64,000 nt of DNA. Origin: Bretschneidera sinensis (Eukaryota; Streptophyta; Magnoliopsida; Brassicales; Akaniaceae). The notes below the pieces were generated by a model. That model was not told the DNA's origin, searched no databases, and saw only the letters and a list, made by a program, of their open reading frames with translations. The DNA is taken from positions 61,148,638 through 61,212,637 of the forward strand of contig CM043699.1 in NCBI GenBank assembly GCA_023935145.1, written 5' to 3'. A program made the translations under genes and the position numbers. Each line of letters opens with the position of its first letter. Position 1 is the stretch's first letter. This document shows, piece by piece, positions 55,083 to 64,000 of this stretch.

Positions 55083-56635
55083 GGTTAACCTTTCACTATA
55101 TTCACAGATTATTCCGCTATTAAATTTTTTTTCTAAAAAACGGATGCTAAGGCTCGTTTGATACGTTGGATTTTACTTATGCAGGAATTTGACTTGATCA
55201 TCAAAGACAAGAAGGGGGTAGAAAATGTTGTAGTGGATCATCTATCTCGCTTGGAATTTAAGAATGATGCTGATATTTTGCCCATTCGGGAAGCCTTTCT
55301 GGATGAGAACTTATTTTCTTCCTTTGTCACACACCATGGTATGCCGACATTGCAAACTACTTAGTTTCCTGTCAAGTCCCATCCACATGGAATGCACAAG
55401 ATAAGCGTAAGTTTTTTGGTTGAGGTAAATAATTTTTATTGGAGTGACCCTTATCTTTTTAAATATTGCCCGACCAAATAATAAGAAGATGCATTCCGGA
55501 TATGGAAGTTGATAGTGTGATAAATTTTTGTCATACCTATGCTTGTGGTGGCCACTTTTTTATTAAAAAGACAGCTGCAAAAATTTTGCAATGTGGTTTT
55601 TATTGGCCTACTTTATTCAAGGATTCTAATGAGTTTTGTCGATCATGTGAAAGATGTCAAAGGTTAGGTTCATTGTCCCGCCGTCATATGATGCCTCTCA
55701 ACACGATCTTAGTGGTTGAAATCTTTGATTGTTGGGGGATAGATTCTATGGGACCATTCCCACCTTCTTTTGGGTATCTTTACATTTTGCTTACTGTTGA
55801 TTATGTTTCTAAATGGGTTGAAGCCATACCTTGCTACACTAATGATAATATAGTTGTTGTTAAATTTCTTAAAGATCATATCTTATCTAGGTATGGTACT
55901 CCACGTGTTATCATTAGTGATCAAGGGTCACATTTTTGTAACCGTTCTTCTGAGGCTTTAATGCGTAGGTATGGAGTCACCCATAAAGTTTCTACAGCAT
56001 ATCATCCACAAACCAATGGCCAAGCAAAACTAGCAAATAGGGAGATTAAGCGAGTACTTGAGAAAACAGTGAATCTGAACTGAAAAGATTGGTCCTTGCG
56101 CCTATCGGATGCACTTTGGGCGTACCGGACAACATACAAGATGGTTCTTGGAGCATCTCGTTATCGCTTAGTATTCGGCAAAGCATGTCACTTGCCCATA
56201 GAACTTGAGCACAGAGCATATCGGGCTATTCAGAATTTTAACTATGACTTGAAGTTGTCACGTGAAGAGAGGAAAATGCAACTTTGTGAACTTGCAAAGT
56301 TGTGGGATGATGCATATGACAATGCTAAGGACTTAAAGTCAAAAATGAAAGCAGTGCATGATCATAAAATACTTTGAAATTTTTTTGAACAAGGTAATAA
56401 AGTTTTCCTTTATGACTCGTGGTTACACTTCCATTCGAGAAAATTGAGATCACGATGGAAGGGACCTTATGTTGTGAAGAGTGTTTTTCCTAATGGAGTA
56501 GTTGAGGTTGAAGATCCTTCCGATGATCATGCATTTTGAGTTAATGGTCAAAGGTTGAAGCTCTACTTGGAATATGAACATGTTAAAGATAGCCCCGAAG
56601 AGATATCTTTGCTGGCCTCGGTTTATGCTTCTTAA
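55083..56635 (+). pseudogene. RNase H end and integrase of element G
   Basis: RNase H resumes as FTDYSAIKFF, with [33 protein letters not shown] ending it at 55158-55260. Integrase has the zinc finger (HTYACGGHF and CERCQRLG). The core has [24 protein letters not shown] and [15 protein letters not shown]; the usual NGQAELANREIK has its catalytic Glu changed to Lys (GAA to AAA). [25 protein letters not shown] is the Athila-type C-terminal region. Stops at 56081, 56375, 56538 and 56633 are present; the last is probably the real end. Confidence 0.87.
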
Positions 56636-56861
56636 TCGGGTACTTTCGTTCCATTGTACATTAGTTTTAATTTTGTTAAGTCTTTGTTGATTTTCTAATT
56701 TTTGTTTTTAGCTGAGTCTATTTTAGTTTTAAGTTTAATTTTCATTTTGAGTTTAATTTAATTTGTGGTCTTAGGTTAATTCTTAATAATTTTAATTTAC
56801 ATTTTTATATATATATATATATATATACCCTTTTTTTTTTATTTGCACAGCCAAGTCCACA
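56636..56861 (+). other. noncoding spacer after pol of element G with AT microsatellite
   Basis: T-rich with a TA-dinucleotide run at 56806-56827. No coding frame. Confidence 0.6.
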
Positions 56862-57108
56862 AAAATTTTCTTCCCATCGCACCTAGGCCCAGCCCAGCGC
56901 GCCTCACCCCACAACACCCATAATTTTCAGTCCAGCCCAGCAAGCCTCACCTCATAGAACCCAGCATTTTCCAGCCCATCCCAGCGAGCTGCGCCCCAGC
57001 TTATCTTGCGCTGCAGCGCGCAGCAAGGCAATTTGGGTTTTAGGTCACTGAGTCGCGGTTCGAGTAAGTCCAAGCTGCGGCGCACACCCGTGACAGCACT
57101 TTAAAAAG
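56862..57108 (+). promoter_or_regulatory. GC-rich palindromic cluster and TATA-like box upstream of the env-like ORF of G
   Basis: Contains GCGCTGCAGCGCGCAG and related motifs, and CCAAGCTGCGGCGCACAC at 57070-57087. The latter matches the LTR of element I (same LTR family) at 59110-59127 in 17 of 18 bases. TTTAAAAAG follows at 57100-57108. A pyrimidine-rich leader of about 350 bases leads to the ATG at 57459. It resembles the U3 module of the element's own LTR family. Promoter function is inferred. Confidence 0.5.
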
Positions 57109-57458
57109 CCATTTTCACTTCCTCTTCTTCACTTTCCTTTGAGAACACAACAACCCCTCTTCTCTCTCTCTCATCCTCTCTCCAAATCCACCCTTACCCA
57201 TCTCTTTTTTCTCACAATTTCTTGATTCTAACACAATTTCTTGAATAATTACTCACTTATATTGTAGATTTTGCTGCAAATTTCTCCAAAAAGCTTGGTT
57301 CTAAGAGGGTTTTGGGTTTTCAAGAGAATTTCAAGTTTGTGGGTCTTCTCTTCAACTTTGGGCATCAAGTAAAATCAATTTCCTTCTCTTTATAATGGAC
57401 TTGTGATATTTGAGTGGTTGCATTTGATTTAGTTCTCTTGTCTTAGAAATTAGTTCAA

Positions 57459-57602
57459 ATGGCACCTAAAACTAAGAGACAAAGGGGGAAACAACCTCAA
57501 GAGTATGATGAGAGTAAATTTGTTAGTTATAATGCCCATGAGAGGTATGTTAGTTTTATGCATGCTAAATGACCTATTCCTGAAAGAGGTTTCACTATCA
57601 CA
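57459..57602 (+). pseudogene. env-like ORF of element G, N-terminal part only
   Basis: Starts MAPKTKRQRGKQ, then FVSYNAHERYVSFMHAK, a TGA at 57570 (probably CGA), then PIPERGF. This is the usual beginning of the 3' ORF of Athila and Calypso elements. The pattern F-x-S-x-x-A-x-E-R-Y is shared with the 3' ORF of copia element A. The ORF is cut at 57602 by an inverted LTR fragment. Too little remains to see membrane segments. Confidence 0.6.
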
Positions 57603-58081
57603 GTTGGAAATCACCCTCAAGATGCCCAGGTGGTGATCTTCCAAACACCTAAGTCCAGAATGACTTGTAATGAACAGAAACAAACCAATCAAAGAAAGAA
57701 CACGAGCAATTGTTATCGAGGTTCGGCAAATGCTCTCTGCACTAAATCAATGAGTTCTTACAATTACAACAACACCTCATAAAGAACCCTCTTGTTCTTG
57801 ATGCATGAAAGAATAAAAAAGAAAGAGATAAGAACTAAGTGTTTCATCGGAATTTTCCCCAAGAAAATTCCAATTGCAAAGCCCTTGAACCCCTATTCTT
57901 GTATGCTCTCTCTTAATCCCAGCCACTCTTGAATGAGATCTATTCTAGTGCCTCTCTTGTGTTTTGTGTCTTTGTATAATGATCTTATGTTATATGATTG
58001 AAGCTAGATGACCCTTTATATAGTGCGCCAACTTCTTGAACCAATCTTGAAGTCAATCACAACCTTTAGATCATGGGGACC
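57603..58081 (-). mobile_element. inverted fragment of an H-family LTR
   Basis: The minus strand corresponds to the last part of the H LTR, with TTTCCAA at the 57603 end and the TATATAAAGGGTC promoter region near 58015-58025. It is more diverged from H's LTRs than these are from each other. It is interrupted at 58081 by element I. Confidence 0.8.
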
Positions 58082-59453
58082 TGATTATGCCCAAGGAATA
58101 ACATGGTAGTTGTAGCACAGCTTTGGGGTGTCGATTCCACAGAGAAAAGCGATTTACAAGGGAAAGTGTAAACCTTAACATGAACGATAAAATTTAAATG
58201 AAAGAATCTGAGTTTTGATAAGGAAATAATGTGAAAGAGTTGTGTAAATATAATGAAGAATATAACAAAGAAATAACAAGGTTTCGGGAATCCTTCCTAA
58301 GTTCGTTGCCTTATTCCAATCTCAATTCAATTGTTTTTATCTCGATTGCTAGTTTCACATCCCAAACAAGCAATCGGTAAATATTCAATCACAGCACATT
58401 AACACTCTAATGTAATTGCTACAAATCACTCATTGATTTCGATTCAAGCACACATGACCTATCTTATAGATTTATCAAGAAACGACAATATATTTCAATA
58501 AAAATATCGTAGTAATGGACAAACCTAAAAGATAAATCTACCAAAATCAATCACATCCAAACAGCTTGTCATAAGAAGAGCTTGACTAAACTTATATGGA
58601 GGAGAATGATGCAATCACCGGATTAAGAGAAATTCTTAGAGAAGAAGAACATAAATTGCAGCTATCACATGAACCTAAATTCTTCTTGTTTAATCAAAGA
58701 GTAAATCATAACAATGTTTAAAAATAAATCCTTACAACTGAATCAAGAATGGAAATAAGAACAACTACACCTAGGGATTCATCCCTTTGTTTTGCTTGGA
58801 GATTAGTTGGCCATGGGGCTCATGCTTGAACACCATAATGGAGAAGAATATGACAGCTTTCTTAAGTTTTCTAGCCTCCCCAACATGGTGGCTGCAAACC
58901 CTTAATGATCTATATATAGCTTATAAGGTTTTAGGGATATTTTGGGCTAAAAAATTCCATTAAAACACCCTAATTAGGTCTGAAGCGGAGCAGAGGACCG
59001 CGTGAGCGCCGCACCTCAGTCTTTCTAGGCTGCGGCACATAGCTTTGGTCTAAGCATGTAGTCATGCTAAAGGCCGCAGCCCAGCCCTTCCAGGCTGTGG
59101 CGCACACTGCCAAGCCGCGGCGCACACTGATCCAAGCCGCGGTGCACACTGGTGGTCTTCTTACTTAATTGTTCATGGTTCAGGAGGCCACGACGCACAA
59201 CCTTGGTTCTCTTCATTTTGTCCTTTTGCAATCATGCCTTCACTTTGGTATGCTTTGAATCATCGTGTTTTAAGCAACGATAGCTTTTCCATCTTTTTTG
59301 AACCCAAAACACCTAAAAATGCACCGAAATAGATCAATGTTCCAAGAATGACACTATAGCTTTGTTAAGGTATAAATGTGTAATTGAACCCTAGATCAAC
59401 CCTAAAATGCTAACAAATAAGTACTATTAAGATGCATTTTATGACTCTCATCA
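58082..59453 (-). repeat. 3' LTR of element I
   Basis: Minus strand start TGATGAGAGTCATAAAATGC, end at GGCATAATCA. GC-rich motifs cluster at about 58985-59160, including two copies of CCAAGCCGCGG(C/T)GCACAC spaced 22 bp apart. A TATATATA box is at 58911-58918. Confidence 0.85.
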
Positions 59454-60734
59454 TAACCCCTAACTAGCTTATTGATAGTCCCTAGCAATTCAAGCGAAAA
59501 CAAGACAATATAAAATGAATTCTATAGGTAAAGCAATGCTAGCATTAATCCAAGAGTAATTCAATTTTTTGTCTCAAAAATTGCACATAATATACAGCAC
59601 ATAGAATCATTAAATATCACCCAAGTCAAAAAGTAATCCAAACATCAATCTTAAAATTGTTACCGACTCTTAACATCCATCTTACCACAAACCATTAGTC
59701 CAAACACCCGGATCATTTTATGCACAACATTCATGAATACAAGTCTTGACCTCTAAAAACACATTAAATTGCGTGATATCAATCACAAATCAAGCTCATA
59801 GTCTCACTTTCAAATCACTCTCCACTATTGTAGAAAAATCACACTACATTGGATCAATAGGTCTTTAATAAGCTTGTAATGTCAGGCTAAGGTAAAGGTT
59901 AAGAAGAAACGGAAAAGATTAAACAACTAAAAGAACCTAGTCTCTTAATTTTAAACACTACTCTTTAAGCACTAGATGACCTTACTTCAACACCCAACTC
60001 TTTCAACCATTTTTTGAGCATTTCTCTAAATAAATCACCATTTTTTTTATTCTTTCTTTGCCATAATTCACTTCTTTTTTATTTTTTTTATTTTGGCACA
60101 TAACTATTCACCTTTGTTTTCATTTTTTTTTTATTTTCCACAACCCCCAACTTATCTCTTTTAATGTACTTGGGTTATGGTAGTAATATTTTTTCCATAT
60201 TTCCATCCTTACTCCTCAAGTGCTTCTCAACAAATGTGTATAAACTAAGTTCTCTTAAAAGGAAAGTAAGGATAAAATATTTTTAGGCTCATAACGGTAA
60301 GTAAATGGGTTATCAAAAGAAACAAGGCTCAAATTCTTTTTTCAAGAAAAAGGCTCAAACAGGTGACTAGCGATAAATATAGCAAGGGTAAGTTTGAAAG
60401 GCTCAAACGGTCCAAAGATGGCCTACATCATATCCTAAGTAGTGTGCATTCTAGGATTTTGCCTCAAGTGATTATCAAATAAGTTCTAGAGCTTGTCGAG
60501 ACCGCAAAAGTATTCACAAAACAATCGCACATAAAACTTCTCTAGATGATTTAGACTAATCACGCAATCATACTGCAAACCAGAGTCTCAAACCAAAAGA
60601 AGATCAACACTTAATTTATTCTCAAACCGAAGCAAAATTTAACTACTTCTAAATGCTATATGCTATCTCAATTAAACTTATATCATTGACATGTAAATCA
60701 ACTCCAAGGTTAATACAAAACATATTTATTTTTT

Positions 60735-60774
<40 letters not shown>

Positions 60775-60870
60775 TAACAATCGAAAAAGGGAAGTGACAC
60801 CAAGCAGTTCAATGGTATGGAAAAAGAAATGTGTTTCCTCCACCCCCAACTTAAGAATTGTATTGACCTC
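59454..60870 (-). other. polypurine tract and 3' noncoding region of element I
   Basis: GTTAGGGGTTA (minus strand) adjoins the LTR. The rest matches the same region of D. A TA-dinucleotide run at 60739-60772 differs from the D copy. No coding frame. Confidence 0.7.
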
Positions 60871-62650
60871 TGTTGATGCCGCTTTTTGCTGGTGCTGACG
60901 TGGTCTGGGCGAGGACGTGGCTTGAGTGAGAGCGCGGCCTGACCCTACACAAGTAACAGGGGTGAACTGAAGACCCTCGGGGGGAGGGGCCTCCGAGGAC
61001 GCTCCGATGCTTAAGTTAGCACAGACTCAAAAGAAAAGCCGAGGGCTCGGAAGGGGAACCGAAGGCTAAAGTAAATCAAGTGTCTGTGTAGGTGTGTCCA
61101 TGAATTCCCGGTGAAGTCCATACCTTGGCTTTTTTTATAGTCGTCTGCCAGTGGGGGGATCATGATTGCAAGCTCAGGAGAAGGGGTGCTGTAGGGTGGT
61201 CGCAGGACGGCCGTAGGGTGGCTGTAGGGCTAGGCGGTCATAGGGTAGCTGCAGGGTGGTAGTAGGGTTACTGGTGGCTGTAGGGTGTCAAGTTGTAAGG
61301 GGGATCTGAGCGCAGGTTTGCCGGGCCATCCTTCATGGGCTTGGAGATTTTGCTGGGTCGGAGGGGATATTGGCAGCTTGTCTGGGCTGGAGGGGTCCCT
61401 GGATCAGAACACTACTTGGGCTGGAGAGTTCAGTTGGGCTTCTTATTAGGTTGGAGCATCTTGCTGGGCCTGAGGCTTATTTGGAGTGGACCTCTCTGGT
61501 AGGTCTGGCACTTTTCTGGGATGGAGCTCATTTGGGCCAAGGTCACTCTGCTGGGCCTGGAGCTCATTTGGATTTTGGGCCATATCACAGGCCCCCCACT
61601 TCCTTGAGTATGTTTATGTGCTTGAGGAAGTTATTTGTTGGGATGGGCTTTTAATTGAAACCAAAACACGCGTGGGAGCCAGGCCGTTACTGCCTGGGAG
61701 AGTGAAAGGACGTCTTGAAACTATGAGAGCAGTTACACGTTTGGGTGGTTGTCCTTGGCAATCGGAGTGTCACTCTCGAGAGGAGAAAGGTCGCCTGGAG
61801 AAGCGAAAAGTCTCATCTTTTTTCGCTTTCTGCATTTATTCCTCTTCGCTGAGCGTGTTTTCCCTTCTTATAAATAGGGGTCTCTGACACCTTTTGTTTT
61901 AAGCCAAAACGAGTTCAGTTTCTGAAGATCTTGTGAGGGAGATATCACTTTCTGGTAATGGAAACATTGGCATGGGTAATACCGAGGGTAATGATCTTAG
62001 AGAGAGAGAGAAGTCATCAATCTCTTGAGGGTTCTATGGAAGCCAAAGAGGAAGACGAGGCTACCCTGGAGGAGGATCGTGGTTCGACGACCATGGTCTT
62101 CTCCCTGATTTCAAATGAGGGTTAGAACCTCTTTCAGAATCCAAGTGGAGGCAAGGACCTCTTCCAGATTCCGATTGGAGCTGGGAGGGTTCCTTGTGCA
62201 AGAGCTCCTCGGTTCCCTGGAACTGAGGAAGAAGAGGGACATGGCCAGCCCTGAAGGAGTACCACTGATTCGTTTAAAGTTAGGGGGGCTGTGTCTCTAG
62301 ATGGTGGGCTCCTCGGCCCCTTAAGCTTATTAGAACAGAAGAAGAAGAGGGGTTGAGGAGGGCACCCGGGCCTGGGGCTACACCTGTCAGGTGAGCGCTT
62401 TCAATCTCAGGCTCGTGCCAGGAGCTTTTCAGGATTGTGCCAAGAGCTTTTTAGCCTGAAGAGGGTGAGGGAGCTTGTAACCAGCGCTGCCTAAGGAGCC
62501 TGGCTTTATAATATTTCTTTTGTACTTCGCGGCCGTTAGGGCCCTTTTTACTTTGTAAATAATAAAATATATTTTCTTTCAATCTTTGCTTTGCGTGATA
62601 TCCTTGCCTTTCATACTTAATTCAATAAAACAAACCTGATTCTGGACACA
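60871..62650 (+). repeat. LTR J, GC-rich LTR of unassigned lineage
   Basis: TGTTGATGCCG begins exactly where homology of I to D stops. Inside are G-tract repeats (61180-61290), a TATA box TATAAATA at 61869-61876, and AATAAA at 62561-62566, in the order expected of an LTR on the plus strand. The right end is uncertain; I place it near ACACA 62646-62650. No protein domain is visible, and the style is reminiscent of TAT/Ogre-type LTRs. ACCTC (60866-60870) is the candidate target copy. Confidence 0.5.
61180..61290 (+). repeat. G-tract degenerate repeat in LTR J
   Basis: About nine or ten units around GTAGGGTGGCTG or close variants, with many GGG tracts. It lies upstream of the TATA box. Confidence 0.55.
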
Positions 62651-62710
62651 TAGCCGAACATTTGTAGCATAGATTAGTCCCTCAGACTTTTTGTATCATC
62701 TAACCGAGCA

Positions 62711-63250
62711 ATAGGCGAGGCTCAGACTTATTGGAGAGCCGTTGAAGAATCATGCCGAGTGATAGACAAGGCTCGAATTTTTGGAGAACCGTTGGAGAAT
62801 CGAACCGAGCGATAGATAAGGCTCAAACTTTTGGAGAACCGTTGGAGAATCGTGCCAAGTGATAGACAAGGCTCGGACTTTTGGAGAACCATTGAAGAAT
62901 CGTGCCGAGCGATAGACAAGGCTCGGACTTTTGGAGAACCGTTGGAGAATCGTGCTAAGCGATAGACAAGGCTCGGACTTTTGGAGAACCGTTGGAGAAT
63001 CATGCCGAGCGATAGATAAGGCTCAGACTTTTAGAGAACCATTGAAGAATCGTGCCGAGCGATAGAAAAGGCTTGGAATTTTGGAGAACCTATAGAGAAT
63101 CGTGCCGAGCGATAGACAAGGCTTGAAGTTTTGGAGAACCATTGGAGAATCGTGCCAAGCGATAAACAAGGCTTGGACTTTTGAAGAAATCGTTGGAGAA
63201 TTATGCCGAGCGAGAGACAAGGCTTGGACTTTTGGAGAGTCGTTGGAGAA
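62711..63250 (+). repeat. tandem array of 50-bp units
   Basis: About eleven successive units of the form gatagacaaggctcggactt, ttggagaacc, gttggagaat, cgtgccgagc. Most are exactly 50 bp with a few substitutions each, and the last are 51 bp. Open frames in it are repeat by-products. Confidence 0.9.
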
Positions 63251-63793
63251 TCATGGTTGAGCGTATGCAACGCAGCTCATATGCTCAGACTTGTTGGAGA
63301 ATACGACCGATCGTTGGCAAGGCTTGGATTTTTGGAGAAACCTTAGAGAAAGCATGGCCGAGAGTATGCAACGCAGCTCATACGCTAGGACTTTTTGGAG
63401 AATACCGCTGAGCGTTGACAAGGCTCGGACTTTGGAGAATTCCTTGGAGAAAACATTGCCGAGCTTATACAATGTAGCTCATACACTCGAACCTTTTGGA
63501 GAATACCGCCGAGCGTTGACAAGGCTCAGACTTTGGAGAATTCCTTGGAGAAAACATTGCTGAGCGTATGTAACGTAGCTCATACGCTCAGACTTTTTGG
63601 AGAATACTGTCGAGCGTTGACAAGGCTCGGACTTTGGAGAATTCCTTGGAGAAAACACTGCCGAGCATATGCAACGTAGCTCATACGCTCGGACATTTTA
63701 GAGAATACCGTCAAGCATTGACAAAGCTCAAACTTTGGAGAATACCTGGCCAAGCGTATGCAGAGCAGCTCATACGCTCGGACTTTGGAGATC
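63251..63793 (+). repeat. higher-order tandem array of about 100-bp units derived from the 50-bp repeat
   Basis: Five to six units. Each has one half with gtatgcaacgcagctcatac and one half with gttgacaaggctcggactt. Both halves keep the ttggagaa and gccgagc parts of the 50-bp unit. The last copies are shortened. Confidence 0.85.
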
Positions 63794-64000
63794 TTGGTCG
63801 TCGCTTGGCCCTGAAGATGCTTAGCCTTGCACACTATTGCGCATTGATGCTCGGCCTGTGTGCAGTGTGCACCGAAGCTGGGATGAGGCCGAGCGTATGA
63901 ACACATATATCAACGCTCGGACTTGGGTGTGCGCGCGATTGCTTGGTTGTGCGCACTATTTTGCACTGAAGCTCAGATTGTGTGCACTAAAGCTCGGACG
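63794..64000 (+). other. end of window, continuing J sequence
   Basis: Still contains scattered gctcgg and gcgcac words. No gene seen. Confidence 0.4.

Larger units (their letters stand above)
44244..57602 (+). mobile_element. Element G: Athila-like Ty3 retrotransposon with full pol and an env-like ORF
   Basis: 5' LTR 44244-45474 of the D family, Athila-type primer site, gag, protease, RT, RNase H and integrase in Ty3 order, then a promoter-like module and the start of an env-like ORF. Copia element H is inserted at 49477-55082 within RNase H. The 3' end is lost at 57602, where an inverted LTR fragment begins. Pol contains stops and frameshifts. Confidence 0.88.
58082..60870 (-). mobile_element. 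Element I: D-family Ty3 element, 3' part only
   Basis: 3' LTR 58082-59453 and 3' noncoding region 59454-60870 of a reverse-strand element, close to D (27515-30412). It is cut by LTR J at 60870. The rest would lie beyond the window. GGACC (58077-58081) is the candidate target copy on this side. Confidence 0.82.

Noticed and set aside
61370..61887. Frames of 94 and 133 codons in a GC-rich stretch
   Set aside because: They lie in the upstream part of LTR J and include degenerate repeats around ctgggctggag. No domain is visible.
62728..63906. Open frames of up to 108 codons on both strands
   Set aside because: Produced by the 50-bp and 100-bp tandem repeats, with unit lengths and content explaining the repeated peptides.
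1..64000. Host genes, tRNA or rRNA genes, CRISPR arrays, bacterial operons
   Set aside because: None supported. All recognisable proteins belong to retrotransposons or one Harbinger transposon.

Overview
The window looks like nuclear, repeat-dominated DNA of a flowering plant, most likely a eudicot. It is AT-rich and built almost entirely of nested LTR retrotransposons, with Harbinger and CACTA DNA-transposon relics. I found no intact host gene, no rRNA or tRNA gene and no CRISPR array. I cannot name the species. Elements are lettered A to J here.

Left part (1-15971). Element A is a decayed Sirevirus-type Ty1/copia element, cut by the window start and ending in a 3' LTR at 7848-8981. It carries gag, protease, integrase, RT and RNase H, then an extra 'env-like' ORF (4653-5855 plus 7099-7170) split by a reverse-strand solo LTR of family B. 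A solo LTR of family C follows (9674-10966). After that come a CACTA-transposon terminus (12517-13029), a PIF/Harbinger transposase relic (13705-14888) with a small MITE-like inverted repeat inside it, and a dispersed repeat.

Middle (15972-42628). Element C (+, Athila-like Ty3, 15972-26906) contains element B (-, Athila-like Ty3, 19058-24775, perfect target duplication TTCAT). Element F (+, short-LTR Ty3, starting at 27465) was hit in its 5' LTR by element D (-, Athila-like, 27515-40191, duplication GTTAG). D was hit in its own 5' LTR by element E (+, Reina-like chromovirus, 33910-39100, duplication CGATT). E is the youngest and most complete element. B, C and D have all lost most of pol and look non-autonomous.

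Right part (42629-64000). A relic of a copia-type LTR is followed by element G (+, Athila-like Ty3 with full pol, LTR family shared with D), interrupted by copia element H (49477-55082). G ends in the start of an env-like ORF. That ORF is broken by an inverted fragment of an H-family LTR, which was hit by element I (-, D family), which was in turn hit by J, a GC-rich LTR followed by an array of 50-bp repeats growing into about 100-bp units (62711-63793).

The most interesting pattern is that two unrelated retrotransposons, A (copia) and G (Ty3), both carry a 3' ORF whose N-terminal residues look related. In both, this ORF is preceded by a module resembling the promoter of the element's own LTR family: a cluster of short palindromic motifs, a TATA-like box and a leader. 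More broadly, most LTR families here carry clusters of short, mostly GC-rich palindromes upstream of the TATA box, with different sequences in different families.
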